The notes: generated by a model from the sequence alone, not told the origin. Positions 35,731 through 45,300 are shown, numbered from the stretch's first letter. The stretch is DNA of 64,000 nt from Stakelama flava (GCF_019351405.1 NZ_JAHWZX010000015.1:1-64000), one strand, 5' to 3'. Program-made: numbers and translations.

Positions 35731-36030
35731 TCAGTCGGCTTCAACGATCCGGTCGCGCAGCATCTGGCTGGCGCGGAAGGTGAGCACACGGCGCGGCGCG
35801 ATCGGCACCTCAACGCCCGTTTTCGGGTTGCGGCCGATGCGTTCGCCCTTGTCACGCAGGATGAAGCTGCCGAAACCGGAAATCTTCACGTTATCGCCGC
35901 GGGAAAGCGATTCGCACATATGGGTAAGAATATCTTCGACGAATCGCGCCGAATCCGCACGCGATAGACCGACCTTTGTATGGATCGATTCGGCCAGATC
36001 GGCCCGTGTCAGTGTCTCGCCAGCCGCCAT
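35731..36030 (-). CDS. ihfA: Integration host factor subunit alpha
   Basis: IHF-alpha, the DNA-bending subunit that pairs with IHF-beta. The 99-residue length is standard. [22 protein letters not shown] opens it, and VKISGFGSF and the beta-arm [15 protein letters not shown], with the intercalating proline in NPKTG, are diagnostic. The start [12 protein letters not shown] at 36030 is the family start. It lies downstream of fabH and two bases ahead of the merR-type gene. Confidence 0.95.
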   Translation of the reverse strand: MAAGETLTRADLAESIHTKVGLSRADSARFVEDILTHMCESLSRGDNVKISGFGSFILRDKGERIGRNPKTGVEVPIAPRRVLTFRASQMLRDRIVEAD

Positions 36031-36125
36031 GCGTCTTTTCTCCCAGACATTCGCCCCGCCCGGTCCCATTAACATATTGTCCGAGTGGCGCAATCCCGGG
36101 CTTTTGCGGGAAGTCCCGAAGCGGG

Positions 36126-37085
36126 TCAGTAGCGGACCACCGCCGCACCCCATGTAAAGCCGCCGCCCATCGCTTCAAGCACTAGGATGTTGCCGCGCTG
36201 TATCCGCCCGTCGCGAACCGCGACGTCCAGCGCGAGCGGCACCGAAGCGGCGGAGGTGTTCGCGTGCTGATCAACGGTGACGATCACGCGTTCGCCCTCC
36301 AGTTCCAGCTTGCGCGCCGTGGCGTCCAGAATACGGGCATTCGCCTGATGCGGGACGACCCAGTCGACATCGCCGGACGAAAGCCCCGCCATGTCGAGCG
36401 TTTCGCGCATCACCGCGGAAAGGTTCGTGACCGCATGGCGGAACACCTCGCGCCCGCGCATGCGCAACTTGCCCACCGTGCCGGTGGTCGACGGACCGCC
36501 ATCGACATAGAGCAATTCGTTGTGCCGTCCATCGGCATGAAGGCGGCTGGCAAGGATCCCCGCCTCCCCTTCACGCGCTTCGAGCACCACCGCGCCTGCG
36601 CCGTCACCGAACAGGACGCAGGTCGCGCGATCCTCCCAGTCGAGGATGCGGCTGAACGTTTCGGCGCCGATCACCAGCGCGCGGTTCGCCGCGCCGCTGG
36701 AAAGCATGCTGTCGGCGACGTGAAGCGCGTACAGAAATCCCGAACACACCGCCGCGACGTCGAACGCGACGCAATCGTCGATGCCGAGCGCGGCCTGAAC
36801 CCGCGTCGCGGTGGCGGGGAAGGTCTGATCCGGCGTTGCGGTAGCAAGCACGATCAGGTCGATGTTTTCGGCGGCGATCCCGGCCGAGGCGATCGCCGCC
36901 TTTGCCGCATCGGTGGCAAGCGTGCCAGTGGTTTCGTCCGGCCCGGCGATATGGCGAAAGCGGATGCCGGTGCGTTCGACGATCCATTCGTCGCTGGTGT
37001 CGACGCTTTGCGCCAGTTCGGCGTTGGACACGCGGCGCGCGGGCAGCGCCGAGCCGGTTCCGGCGATTACCGAACGGCGGGTCAC
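36126..37085 (-). CDS. fabH: Beta-ketoacyl-ACP synthase III
   Basis: FabH starts fatty acid synthesis by condensing acetyl-CoA with malonyl-ACP. The 319 residues contain the catalytic triad: Cys114 in [13 protein letters not shown], His in VPHQANARI and Asn in [15 protein letters not shown]. The beginning ([18 protein letters not shown]) and the [11 protein letters not shown] motif are typical. The ATG overlaps the plsX stop (ATGA), so the two are translationally coupled. Confidence 0.96.
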   Translation of the reverse strand: MTRRSVIAGTGSALPARRVSNAELAQSVDTSDEWIVERTGIRFRHIAGPDETTGTLATDAAKAAIASAGIAAENIDLIVLATATPDQTFPATATRVQAALGIDDCVAFDVAAVCSGFLYALHVADSMLSSGAANRALVIGAETFSRILDWEDRATCVLFGDGAGAVVLEAREGEAGILASRLHADGRHNELLYVDGGPSTTGTVGKLRMRGREVFRHAVTNLSAVMRETLDMAGLSSGDVDWVVPHQANARILDATARKLELEGERVIVTVDQHANTSAASVPLALDVAVRDGRIQRGNILVLEAMGGGFTWGAAVVRY

Positions 37086-38110
37086 GCGGCCTCCGCTTCG
37101 AAATTTTCAAGGTCGTCGGTGATCCGGCGGGTGAGATCGTCGCGCACCATCTTTGCGGCAAGGCCGATCGCGGTCGAAACCCCGATTTCGTTCGCGCCGC
37201 CGTGGCTTTTGACCACCAGCCCGTTCAGGCCCAGAAACACCGCGCCATTATGGTTGTTGGGATCGAGATGGTCGCGAAGCAGTTCGGTCGCCGGTCGAGA
37301 GATCAGGAAACCCAGCTTCGAACGGACCGAACTGGAAAAGGCGCGCTTGAGCAGATCGGCGACGAAGCGCGCGGTCCCCTCGGCGGTCTTGAGCGCGATA
37401 TTGCCCGAAAAGCCGTCGCACACCACGACATCGACTTCGCCGCGCGATATCCGGTCGCCCTCGATATAGCCGCTGAAATCGAGCGGCAAATGGCTTGCCG
37501 CACGCAGTTGCGCCGCCGCGTCGCGCACCTTGTCGGTGCCCTTTTGCTCTTCGGTCCCGATGTTGAGCAGCGCGACACGCGGCGCGGCAAGATCGAGCGC
37601 GGTTCGCGCATAGGCCGCGCCCATCACCGCGAACTGCACCAGATTGCGCGTGTCGCATTCGGCATTGGCGCCAAGGTCGAGCATCACCAGATCGGTTCCA
37701 AGGCTGGGCAGCAGCGCGGCGAGTGCCGGCCTGTCGATCCCCGGCATCGTGCGCAGCGACAGCTTCGACATCGCCATCAGCGCGCCGGTATTGCCCGATG
37801 AAACCGCCGCCGCCGCCCTGCCCTGCTTCACCAGATCGATGGCGATCCCCATCGACGTGGTGCGCGCGCGGCGGATCGCCTGGCTGGGCCTGGCGTCGGA
37901 GGAAACGATTTCGGGCGCATGCACCACTTCGGACGCGGCAGACAGGCCGGGATGACGGTCCAGCCCGGCGCGAATCGCGGCCTCGTCACCGACAAGGAAA
38001 AATTCAGTACCTTCGAACCGGCGGCGCGCACGCGCCACTCCGGCGAGCATCACGGCCAGTCCCTCGTCGCCGCCCATCGCATCGACGGCGATTCGGGAGC
38101 TGGAAGTCAT
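37082..38110 (-). CDS. plsX: Phosphate acyltransferase
   Basis: PlsX makes acyl-phosphate from acyl-ACP for phospholipid synthesis. The 342 residues start with [14 protein letters not shown], the family hallmark. They contain [46 protein letters not shown] and the ending [17 protein letters not shown]. It lies 30 bases downstream of rpmF, the conserved bacterial rpmF-plsX-fabH order. Confidence 0.96.
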   Translation of the reverse strand: MTSSSRIAVDAMGGDEGLAVMLAGVARARRRFEGTEFFLVGDEAAIRAGLDRHPGLSAASEVVHAPEIVSSDARPSQAIRRARTTSMGIAIDLVKQGRAAAAVSSGNTGALMAMSKLSLRTMPGIDRPALAALLPSLGTDLVMLDLGANAECDTRNLVQFAVMGAAYARTALDLAAPRVALLNIGTEEQKGTDKVRDAAAQLRAASHLPLDFSGYIEGDRISRGEVDVVVCDGFSGNIALKTAEGTARFVADLLKRAFSSSVRSKLGFLISRPATELLRDHLDPNNHNGAVFLGLNGLVVKSHGGANEIGVSTAIGLAAKMVRDDLTRRITDDLENFEAEAA

Positions 38111-38140
38111 GCGGTACCTGTCCAGTATCCTGTCGGGCTT

Positions 38141-38320
38141 TTAGCCTTCGATGGCCACGATCTCACGGCCGTTATAAAAGCCGCAAGCGTTGCACATGTG
38201 ATGCGGGCGCTTCAGTTCGCCACAATTGGGGCATTCCTGAAACGATTCGACCTTCAGCGAATCGTGGGAACGGCGCATGCCGCGCTTGGACGGCGACGTT
38301 TTTCTTTTAGGGACGGCCAT
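38141..38320 (-). CDS. rpmF: 50S ribosomal protein L32
   Basis: Ribosomal protein bL32, 59 residues, beginning [20 protein letters not shown] as in nearly all bacteria. Four cysteines form a zinc site (ECPNCGE and [10 protein letters not shown]). The start at 38320 is fixed by the universal N-terminus. It heads the rpmF-plsX-fabH-ihfA-merR run; a promoter-like sequence lies about 135 bases upstream. Confidence 0.97.
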   Translation of the reverse strand: MAVPKRKTSPSKRGMRRSHDSLKVESFQECPNCGELKRPHHMCNACGFYNGREIVAIEG

Positions 38321-38452
38321 TTCGGCACCTTCTAGCAAATCAATTCATGAACGATCGGGGTCGCGATACGCCCCGCGCGCGGATGAGGCAAGCGGCGGAC
38401 GGTCCAGCCGCTCGGCAGCCGGCGGCCGGGCAAGTCACGAAGCGAGCGAGCG

Positions 38453-38480
38453 CCTATAGCGATTTTCGCCCGCGTTGCAA
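38453..38480 (-). promoter_or_regulatory. Candidate sigma-70-type promoter for rpmF operon
   Basis: Read on the minus strand, TTGCAA (38480-38475) and TATAGG (38458-38453) are separated by 16 bases, a reasonable -35/-10 pair in a GC-rich genome. It would give a leader of roughly 125 bases before rpmF. The rest of 38321-38563 shows no other gene. Confidence 0.35.
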
Positions 38481-38563
38481 GCGCGTGCGCGCCGTGGCAG
38501 GGCGAACGCGCCACGCATTGCATCGGGCGATGCGCAGGGCAACTGCCTTACCGGGGATATTAG

Positions 38564-38995
38564 ATGGGAATGACGATCAGCCTTGTCACCGCCGGCGCCT
38601 GTGCGCTGATCAATCTGTGGCTTGCCTTTCGCATCGGCCGAATTCGCCGCGCGCACGGCATCTATGTCGGCGATGGCGGCAATGACGTGCTGGCGCGCCG
38701 GATGCGGTCGCAGGCCAATTTCGTCGAATATGCGCCCTTCGTGCTGATCCTCATCGCGCTGATCGAATATGTCTCCGGATCGAGCGTGCTGTTGTGGATC
38801 GCCGCGGCGGCGTTCATCGCGGCGCGCATTGCCCATCCGTTCGGAATGGACGGATGGATCCCCGGCCGGATGGCGGGCACGCTGGTAACGTTCCTGTTGC
38901 TGCTCGCGCTGGGACTCTACGCGGTCAGCCTGCCGTTCACGCATGGCAATCCGATTCCCGCCGATGGCGTGACCAGTCCGCCGCCCAGCGCCTGA
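38564..38995 (+). CDS. MAPEG family protein
   Basis: A 143-residue membrane protein of the MAPEG family (membrane-associated eicosanoid/glutathione metabolism). Four hydrophobic segments are visible. Typical motifs are the RMRSQANFVEYAPFVLILIALIEY stretch (the conserved RxxxNxxE-type region) and AAFIAARIAHPFGM. The ATG at 38564 follows GGGGA by six bases. Glutathione-linked activity is a family expectation only. Confidence 0.87.
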   Translation: MGMTISLVTAGACALINLWLAFRIGRIRRAHGIYVGDGGNDVLARRMRSQANFVEYAPFVLILIALIEYVSGSSVLLWIAAAAFIAARIAHPFGMDGWIPGRMAGTLVTFLLLLALGLYAVSLPFTHGNPIPADGVTSPPPSA

Positions 38996-39018
38996 TCGCG
39001 CAATCGCTACAGGCGCTG
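38986..39018. terminator. Inverted repeat between convergent genes
   Basis: CAGCGCCTG (38986-38994) and CAGGCGCTG (39010-39018) are perfect 9-bp inverted copies with a 15-base loop. They overlap the last codons of the MAPEG gene and the last codons of the convergent monooxygenase gene. The position suggests a two-way terminator, though no T-tract follows. Confidence 0.4.
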
Positions 39019-40611
39019 TAAGAAGTCGGTCGCGGCGGCGATGTCCAGCGTATCGCTGCGCCAGGCGACATAGCCATCGGGGCGAACAAGAATGGTCGCC
39101 CGACCATCGCCCGCTGCAACGCCGTACCGATCGAACACCTCGCCGCTCTCGATACGGTCAACGCCCTCGCGCAGGCCACCGGCCTGACGTGTGAGGAGAT
39201 GGGGTTCGACACCCGTCCCGCGCAGCGTGGAAAACCGGTCGAGCATTGCGCGCGCTTCGTTCGCCGCAAGCGGTTCGCGCGAAAGCACAAGCAGGTGAAA
39301 GCGATAGCCGCACAGAAGGTCGAACAGGTCGCGATGCCGCGAAAGCTGTGCGTCGGGCGCGCGCATTCCCGCCCCCGCCGCCACCGTGCGACCGGCCGGA
39401 TAGGCGATATCGATCTGCGCGAATTTTCGGAACGCCGCGCTCTGCACCGCGGCAAGACCAGAAGCGGGGCCGAGAATCGCCGGGGCCAGAAGATCGCGCA
39501 ACTGCGCGCGCCATCCGCTCTGCCCCGCTGCAACGGCGAATAGTCGGTCGGTAAAGCGCAGCACCTCCCGCGCGACCGGCAGGCGTTCGCTCTCATAGCT
39601 GTCGAGCAGCGCATCGTCGGCGTTCCCGCGCAAAACCGCCGCCAGTTTCCATGCAAGGTTCGCCGCGTCCTGAAGTCCGGTATTCATCCCCTGCCCGCCA
39701 GCGGGCGAATGGATATGCGCGGCGTCGCCCGCTACGAAAACGCGCCCGGCACGATAGCGATCGACCGCGCGATGATGAGTGCGAAAACGGGTCAGCCAGA
39801 CGGGATCATGCAGGCGCACCGGCTGGCACGTCGCTTCGGCAAAGGCCGCCTGCAATTCGTCCAGCGGCAGCGGTTCGGGTCGCACCGGATCACCGCCACC
39901 ACCAGCGCGCAAATCGGTCGTCATTACCCGCGACAGCCCCGTGCCGTGCAACGGAAAGAACAGCCCGATCCGTTCGCCGTGCATGAAAATCCGGAAACGC
40001 CCGTGATCGAGCGGCCAGTCGAGTTGAACGTCGCCGAGCAGGAAGGTCTGCGGATAGCGCGCGCCGTCGAAATCGAGGTTTAGCGATTCGCGTACGATGC
40101 TGTGCGCGCCGTCCGCACCGAGCACATAGCGGGCGGCAATGCGCACCGCTGATCCGTCCGCGCGCTTGCCGGTGGCAAGCACTCCGTCCTCGTCCTGCGC
40201 CAAACCTGTGATTTCTATCCCGCGATCGATGGCGAGGCCGGTTTCGCCGAGCGAATCGATCAGCACCGATTCGGTTTCCGACTGCGGAACCATCAGGATG
40301 AAGCGATACGGCGTGTCGCGCGCCTCCACCCGGTCATAGTCCAGTCCCCCGACCCACTTTCCCGACACGAAGAAATCGATACCGCTGGTGATCGCGCCGC
40401 GTTCGATCAGCCGATCGACAAGCCCCAGCGCGGCGAACAGTTCTAGCGAGCGAGCCGACACCGCGAAGGCACGCGATTCGCGCGATTGTTCGGCACGCAG
40501 ATCGACAATGCGAACATCGACCCCGCATCGGTTCAGCAGGTTCGCCGCCATAAGGCCGGTGGGACCGGCGCCGATGACGAGCACTTCGCAATTGATATCC
40601 GCATGATCCAT
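39007..40611 (-). CDS. FAD-dependent aromatic-ring monooxygenase
   Basis: A 534-residue class A flavoprotein monooxygenase (PheA/MhpA/TetX-like FAD-binding family). The FAD motif is VLVIGAGPTGLMAANLLNRCG near the N-terminus, the DG motif is VLGADGAHSIVRESL, and the GD motif is RVFVAGDAAHIHSPAGGQG followed by NTGLQDAANLAWKL. The C-terminal 130 residues resemble the thioredoxin-like domain of phenol hydroxylases. I prefer ATG 40611, preceded by AAGGAA, to 40632. It is divergent from a TetR gene with two matching operators between, so it is probably induced by an aromatic or antibiotic-like substrate. Confidence 0.9.
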   Translation of the reverse strand: MDHADINCEVLVIGAGPTGLMAANLLNRCGVDVRIVDLRAEQSRESRAFAVSARSLELFAALGLVDRLIERGAITSGIDFFVSGKWVGGLDYDRVEARDTPYRFILMVPQSETESVLIDSLGETGLAIDRGIEITGLAQDEDGVLATGKRADGSAVRIAARYVLGADGAHSIVRESLNLDFDGARYPQTFLLGDVQLDWPLDHGRFRIFMHGERIGLFFPLHGTGLSRVMTTDLRAGGGGDPVRPEPLPLDELQAAFAEATCQPVRLHDPVWLTRFRTHHRAVDRYRAGRVFVAGDAAHIHSPAGGQGMNTGLQDAANLAWKLAAVLRGNADDALLDSYESERLPVAREVLRFTDRLFAVAAGQSGWRAQLRDLLAPAILGPASGLAAVQSAAFRKFAQIDIAYPAGRTVAAGAGMRAPDAQLSRHRDLFDLLCGYRFHLLVLSREPLAANEARAMLDRFSTLRGTGVEPHLLTRQAGGLREGVDRIESGEVFDRYGVAAGDGRATILVRPDGYVAWRSDTLDIAAATDFLQRL

Positions 40612-40643
40612 CGAATCGTTCCTTTCCTTCACTCGAACTAAAA

Positions 40644-40657
40644 TGACCCGTTGGTCA
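40644..40657. promoter_or_regulatory. Operator 1, TGACC-N4-GGTCA palindrome
   Basis: TGACCCGTTGGTCA is a perfect 5-bp inverted repeat with a 4-base spacer. A second copy lies 32 bases (three helical turns) away at 40676-40689. It lies in the divergent monooxygenase/TetR promoter region, 33 bases upstream of the monooxygenase start, and is the likely TetR-family binding site. Confidence 0.7.
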
Positions 40658-40675
40658 CTTTAGTCAACTGAAAGG

Positions 40676-40689
40676 TGACCGGCGGGTCA
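40676..40689. promoter_or_regulatory. Operator 2, TGACC-N4-GGTCA palindrome
   Basis: TGACCGGCGGGTCA repeats the pattern of the operator at 40644-40657. It lies 22 bases upstream of the TetR ATG at 40711. Its presence argues against a GTG start at 40675, which would place the operator inside the coding region. Probable autoregulatory TetR site. Confidence 0.7.
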
Positions 40690-40710
40690 TGTTTGCGTAA
40701 GGCTGGCATC

Positions 40711-41355
40711 ATGACCGATCCCGCCACCGCCAAAGGCCGCCGTGCGCGTGGGCCTAGCCCCGCGAAAACCGCGGCGACGCGACGCGCGCTGCTCGATGCG
40801 GCGCTGCACACATTCCTTGAATACGGCTTTGCCGATACGCGGATGAGTGACGTTGCAAAGCGCGCCGGACTGGCCAAAGGCACAATATACCGCCATTTTG
40901 ACGACAAGACTGCGCTGTTCGGCGAGGTGCTGCGCACCATCATGGCGGGCGCGGCGGCCGGTAGCGCGCTACCGCGACCACGCGCGGAGGAGCATACCGG
41001 CGATTTTCTGCGCCGCGCGGTCCTGCCGATGCTGGCGCAATTACAGGCGAGCGGCATGATCGCAGTCCCGCGCCTTGTCGCCGCCGAAGGGCCGCGCTTC
41101 CCCGAACTGGCCGCCGTCTACCGCCGCGTGGCGATAGAACCGGTGCTGCGGATCATCCGGGTATATGCGCGGCGCGCCGAGCGCAGGGGGGAACTTCGCA
41201 GCGAAGGGCTGTCGCAAATGCCGATCCTGCTCGCCGCGCCCGTGGTCGTCGCGACGCTGTGGAACGGGCTGTTCGCTTCGGACGGGCAATTGGAAGTGAC
41301 GGCGGTTTTCAGTGCCTGGATCGACCTGGTGTTCGGCAACAGCACGGCGCGATAA
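40711..41355 (+). CDS. TetR/AcrR family transcriptional regulator
   Basis: A 214-residue TetR-family repressor. The N-terminal helix-turn-helix is RRALLDAALHTFLEYGF...TRMSDVAKRAGLAKGTIYRHFDDK. The C-terminal ligand domain resembles TetR C-terminal types with PRLVAAEGPRFPELAAVYRR. It is divergent from the flavin monooxygenase gene, and two TGACC-N4-GGTCA palindromes lie between, so it very likely represses that gene and itself. Start chosen at ATG 40711. Confidence 0.9.
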   Translation: MTDPATAKGRRARGPSPAKTAATRRALLDAALHTFLEYGFADTRMSDVAKRAGLAKGTIYRHFDDKTALFGEVLRTIMAGAAAGSALPRPRAEEHTGDFLRRAVLPMLAQLQASGMIAVPRLVAAEGPRFPELAAVYRRVAIEPVLRIIRVYARRAERRGELRSEGLSQMPILLAAPVVVATLWNGLFASDGQLEVTAVFSAWIDLVFGNSTAR

Positions 41356-41481
41356 AGCATTGACAGTAACGGCGCGCGCGCGTTTACAAAAAAGAATTAT
41401 TAAACCATTTTATTACAAGCGTGCGGCATCGAGGCGCCCGGGCATCGGGACTTCACCCTCCGCACTCGAAAGATCGCGTCC

Positions 41482-42723
41482 ATGAAATTCACTGCGCCCG
41501 CCGACCCGGAAAGGCGTTCGAGCAACACCGGGGCCGATACCCGCGATGCGCGGCTGCGGCTGAGCCTGAGCGGCACCAATCTGGAACGCGCGGGTGATTA
41601 CAACCAGCGTATCGTGCTTCAGGCAATTCGTCTGACGGGGGAGACCACGCGGACCGCGCTTGCTCGCCTTACCGGGCTGACCGCGCCGACCATCGCGAAC
41701 ATCACCGGCCGGTTGATGGAGCTTGGCTTCCTGAAACCCGCCGGGCGGTTGCAGGGAAAGCGCGGCCAGCCCGCGATGCGAATCGTCATCGATCCGGATG
41801 CCGCATTTGCAATCGGGCTGAACATTGATCGCGATCACATCACGATCCTTACCCTCGACCTGGCGGGCAGGGTGCGCAGCCGCCAGTCGCTGGAGATCGC
41901 CTTTGCCCTGCCCGCTACAGTGACCGACTATCTTCGCGACGTGCTGCCGGGATTGCTGGAGGCGGGCGGGATCGATCGCGATCGCATATTGGGCGTCGGG
42001 GTGGCGCTGCCCGACGATCTGGGCCGGATCACCCTGCCGCACCGGCCGCGGGAATATGATGCGTGGGAGGGAATCGACCTGGATGAATTGCTGGGCGACG
42101 TTCTACCCTGGCCGATCCATGCCGACAACGATGCGGCGACCGCCGCGCTGGGCGAGGCAAATCTGGGCAAGGGGATAGCGCTGCCCAATTTCTTCTACCT
42201 GCTGATCAGCGCGGGACTGGGCAGCGGGCTGGTCATCGACCGCAGCTATGTGCGCGGCGCCGATTCGCGATCGGGCGAGATATGGGCGATGCCCGATGCC
42301 ACCGGCCCGCGCGGCACGAATATTCAGGATACGGTATCGCTGTCGGCGCTTTATGCCCGGCTGGAAGCGGCGGGGCACGAAGCGCGTCGGCCCGAAGAAC
42401 TGTTAAACGCATCGCAGGAGAAACATGCGGTGATCGAACACTGGCTGGACGATGCCGCGCGCGTGCTGGTCCAGCCGCTGATCGCGGTCAACTGTCTGAT
42501 CAATCCGTCGACCATCCTGATCGGCGGGCGGCTTCCCGCCCCGCTTGCCGACGCGCTGGTCGAGCGGTTGAACAAAAAGATGACCGATCTGCAATTGCCT
42601 GCCGTGGCGCCGGTGCGCCGCGCGGAAACGGCCAGCGATGCCTCTGCGATCGGCGCGGCGTTCATGCCGTTTCTCGACAGCCTGCTGCCGTCGGAATCGA
42701 TCCTGATGCAGGCAGGGCGCTGA
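41482..42723 (+). CDS. ROK family transcriptional regulator
   Basis: A 413-residue ROK-family repressor. Residues about 40-95 form a MarR-like winged helix-turn-helix (TRTALARLTGLTAPTIANITGRL, then LGFLKPAGRLQGKRGQP). A ROK sugar-binding domain follows: GVGVALPDDLG, the ADNDAATAALGEANLG stretch, LLISAGLGSGLVI and INPSTILIGGRLP. The usual ROK zinc motif (CxCGxxGCxE) is absent; the corresponding region reads GEIWAMPDATGPRG. It stands first in the alpha-mannoside locus and probably senses mannose or a derivative and represses the glycosidase genes downstream. Confidence 0.88.
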   Translation: MKFTAPADPERRSSNTGADTRDARLRLSLSGTNLERAGDYNQRIVLQAIRLTGETTRTALARLTGLTAPTIANITGRLMELGFLKPAGRLQGKRGQPAMRIVIDPDAAFAIGLNIDRDHITILTLDLAGRVRSRQSLEIAFALPATVTDYLRDVLPGLLEAGGIDRDRILGVGVALPDDLGRITLPHRPREYDAWEGIDLDELLGDVLPWPIHADNDAATAALGEANLGKGIALPNFFYLLISAGLGSGLVIDRSYVRGADSRSGEIWAMPDATGPRGTNIQDTVSLSALYARLEAAGHEARRPEELLNASQEKHAVIEHWLDDAARVLVQPLIAVNCLINPSTILIGGRLPAPLADALVERLNKKMTDLQLPAVAPVRRAETASDASAIGAAFMPFLDSLLPSESILMQAGR

Positions 42724-42826
42724 TCCGGCGGGCAGCGTTTGCACGTTGCAGCCATTACGACTTCCAGCACGTTCCGGCGCAGCACGCGGCATCGCGCCCA
42801 CCGACACCCAGTACCTGCGAAGCTAA

Positions 42827-42850
42827 TTGACAAACAATTTGGAGTATTTA
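42827..42850 (+). promoter_or_regulatory. Candidate operator/promoter element, CAAA-N3-TTTG
   Basis: TTGACA (a -35-like box, 42827-42832) overlaps CAAACAATTTG (42831-42841), followed by TATTTA at 42845. The same arrangement, TTGA-CAAATTGTTTG with TATCAT at the same offset, lies upstream of the TonB receptor at 47497-47520. The 11-bp core is an imperfect palindrome that reads CAAACAATTTG on one strand here and on the other strand there. Likely a shared regulator site, possibly for the ROK protein. Confidence 0.5.
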
Positions 42851-42918
42851 ATTCTGATCGCCGACGCTGACACAGAATCAGCGCGTTAAAACAGGTTCCA
42901 TGGGGGGAGCGAAACTGG

Positions 42919-45300
42919 ATGAAACGCAGTGACCAGTGCGGGCGCAGGTCGCCCCGGCACGCAACGCCGTCTTTCCTGTCAGCTTCATTGGCGGTCATGT
43001 CGCTATGTCTGTCGACGCAAGCGCTTGCGCAGAAACGCGTTCGGGCCGATGACTCACCGGTAACGCTGGCGGACCCGCTGACCGGCACCGCGCCGCTCGA
43101 TCGCCAGGCACTGATCGGAAATGCGCCGCCGCCCGGGGAACCGGTCTATTCGGGCCAGACATCCCCCGGCGCGCGCCTGCCCCATGCATCCGTCGCGGCA
43201 TCGCCGGTCAACAACAATATCGAACTCAGCTATCCCAACGGCGTCCCGGTTCCCTATTACTACACCAATCCGACGATGATCGGCTTCACCGGCGGCGGCG
43301 GCTCCACCTATGGCGGCCATGCCGAACCGATGATCGCGCCGGTCGTCGGCGACTGGTCCCCGGCCCCTGCCAACCGGCAATCCTATTACGACAAATCACG
43401 CGAACATGCGGAACCGGGATATTATTCGGCGTATCTCGACAGTTTCGATACCAAGGCGGAAATGACCGCAACGCGGTGGGCGAGCATCATGCGCTTCACC
43501 TTTCCGCAAAGCGAACGGTCGAACGTCACCATCAATTTCCCGCGCCATGGGGGCGAGGTCGAAGTGATGAACGATACCATGATCCGGGGAAAGGCGCAGG
43601 ATGGCGGCGGCACCGACGGCGCATATTTCGTCGCGAAATTCTCTCGCCCCTTTGTTGCATCGGGCACGTTCCGAAAGTCGCCGGGCGACAATGAAGGATG
43701 GGGCATCGGCGTCAGCGACATCGATCCGGGCGAACATCAGGTGGCGGGCAGCTATGCCGGTGCCTATGTGACGTTCGCCACCCGCGCTGGAGATCAGGTG
43801 CTAGTGAAGATGGCGCACGGCACCAGCTACGAACAGGCCGAGCAGCGGCTGAACGCCGAAATTCCCGGCTGGAATTTCGACGCGGTGCATGATGCGGCGC
43901 GTGACCAATGGGCGACGCTCCTGAACCGGGTGCGCGTGTCCGGCGGGACGGAGAAACAGCGAAGGCTGTTTTATTCCACACTGTTCCAGTCGTTCGCCAG
44001 TCCGCGCCTGATCGCCCAGAAGGGAGAGAAATTCACCGACGCCAACGGCAAGGTTCAGGTCGCTGCCCATGACCGCTACGGTCCGGTGCCCTTCTGGGAC
44101 ACGGGTCGCAACCAGATCGTCCTGCTGGAACTGATGGAGCCGCAGGTGGTGCGCGATATCATGGCGTCCGAACTCGACATGGCGCGCGAAAAGGGCTTCA
44201 TGAACACCTCCTTCCACGGCGACAATGCGGTGTTCCTCTATCTGGGCGCGTGGGAACGCGGCATCGATTTCGATTATGCCGCAGCCTATCCCTATCTGCG
44301 CAAGAACGCGCTCGATCCGTCTGGACCGCGTGGATATCTCGACGAATATATGCGGCAAGGCTGGATTTCGGACATCGTGCCCGATCACAATCCCAGCCCG
44401 CCCTATGCCGGCGGCAAGGCGGGCGTCGCGACGACGCTGGAATATGCATGGGACGATTACGCGCTCGCCCGGTTCGCCCGAAAGCTGGGCAAGAACGATG
44501 ATTATCGGCTATTCGCAAAGCGGGCCGGCAATTATGCGAACGTTTTCGACAAATCGATAGGCTTCATGCGCGGGCGCACTGCCGATGGCGCGTGGATTTC
44601 GCCGTTCGATCCGGCCGAGCCCTATTATAATTTCATGATGAAAGAGGCATCGGGCTGGTCGACGCTGTGGCTGGTCCCGCATGATGTTCAGGGGCTGATC
44701 AACCTGCTGGGTGGCCGCGACGCCTTCAACGCCAAACTCGACGCTTTCTTCAGCAAACCCTATCGCCCGACCGGCATCTGCCGCGACTGCACCGGCGTGA
44801 TCGGGCAATATGTGCAGGGCAATCAGCCCGATCAGCAAGCGCCCTATTATTACGACTGGAGCGGCCAGCCCTGGAAGACGCAGGCGCTGGTGCGCAAGGT
44901 GCTCGATCTCACCTATGGCAGCGACGCCGCCGGGTACGGCTATCCCGGCATGGACGATCAGGGGGCGACCTCCTCCTGGTACGTGCTCAGCGCCATGGGG
45001 TTCTACCCCGTCGATCCGTCGAGCCAGACCTATATTATCGGCAGCCCCGTCTTCGATCACGTCGCGCTCGACATGGGCAATGGAAAGACGCTGGAGATCG
45101 AGGCGAAGAACAACTCCGCCGACAATGTCTATATCCAGTCGGCGACGCTGAACGGCCGCTCCTGGAACAAGCCGTGGTTTACCCATGACGATATCCGCAA
45201 CGGCGCGAAGCTGGAGTTCGTCATGGGGCCTGAGCCGAACCGGCAATGGGGCGCCGCGCGCGATGCCGCGCCCCCGTCGATGACGTCCGTGAGCCACTGA
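42919..45300 (+). CDS. GH92 family alpha-mannosidase (divergent N-terminus)
   Basis: A 793-residue exported glycoside hydrolase family 92 protein; GH92 enzymes are Ca-dependent exo-alpha-mannosidases. Signal peptide ends near STQALAQ. Core motifs: VPFWDTGRNQIVLLEL, the catalytic-acid region KEASGWSTLWLVPHDVQGLINLLGG, GNQPDQQAPYYYDWSGQPWKTQ and the general-base region GMDDQGATSSWYVLSAMGFYP. The usual N-terminal PFIGT...HTFPGA motif is replaced by ALIGNAPPPGE and a proline/glycine-rich stretch, and it has NQP where two of the other GH92 proteins here have NEP. The linkage specificity may therefore differ. First enzyme gene of the locus. Confidence 0.9.
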   Translation: MKRSDQCGRRSPRHATPSFLSASLAVMSLCLSTQALAQKRVRADDSPVTLADPLTGTAPLDRQALIGNAPPPGEPVYSGQTSPGARLPHASVAASPVNNNIELSYPNGVPVPYYYTNPTMIGFTGGGGSTYGGHAEPMIAPVVGDWSPAPANRQSYYDKSREHAEPGYYSAYLDSFDTKAEMTATRWASIMRFTFPQSERSNVTINFPRHGGEVEVMNDTMIRGKAQDGGGTDGAYFVAKFSRPFVASGTFRKSPGDNEGWGIGVSDIDPGEHQVAGSYAGAYVTFATRAGDQVLVKMAHGTSYEQAEQRLNAEIPGWNFDAVHDAARDQWATLLNRVRVSGGTEKQRRLFYSTLFQSFASPRLIAQKGEKFTDANGKVQVAAHDRYGPVPFWDTGRNQIVLLELMEPQVVRDIMASELDMAREKGFMNTSFHGDNAVFLYLGAWERGIDFDYAAAYPYLRKNALDPSGPRGYLDEYMRQGWISDIVPDHNPSPPYAGGKAGVATTLEYAWDDYALARFARKLGKNDDYRLFAKRAGNYANVFDKSIGFMRGRTADGAWISPFDPAEPYYNFMMKEASGWSTLWLVPHDVQGLINLLGGRDAFNAKLDAFFSKPYRPTGICRDCTGVIGQYVQGNQPDQQAPYYYDWSGQPWKTQALVRKVLDLTYGSDAAGYGYPGMDDQGATSSWYVLSAMGFYPVDPSSQTYIIGSPVFDHVALDMGNGKTLEIEAKNNSADNVYIQSATLNGRSWNKPWFTHDDIRNGAKLEFVMGPEPNRQWGAARDAAPPSMTSVSH

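Noticed and set aside
40675..40710. GTG start 12 codons upstream of the TetR ATG
   Set aside because: It would begin inside operator 2 and has no ribosome site; the ATG at 40711 gives the normal TetR N-terminus.
41360..41388. TTGACA with a downstream TTTACA as the ROK promoter
   Set aside because: The -10 match is poor and the spacer is a GC repeat; promoter plausible somewhere in 41356-41481 but not locatable.
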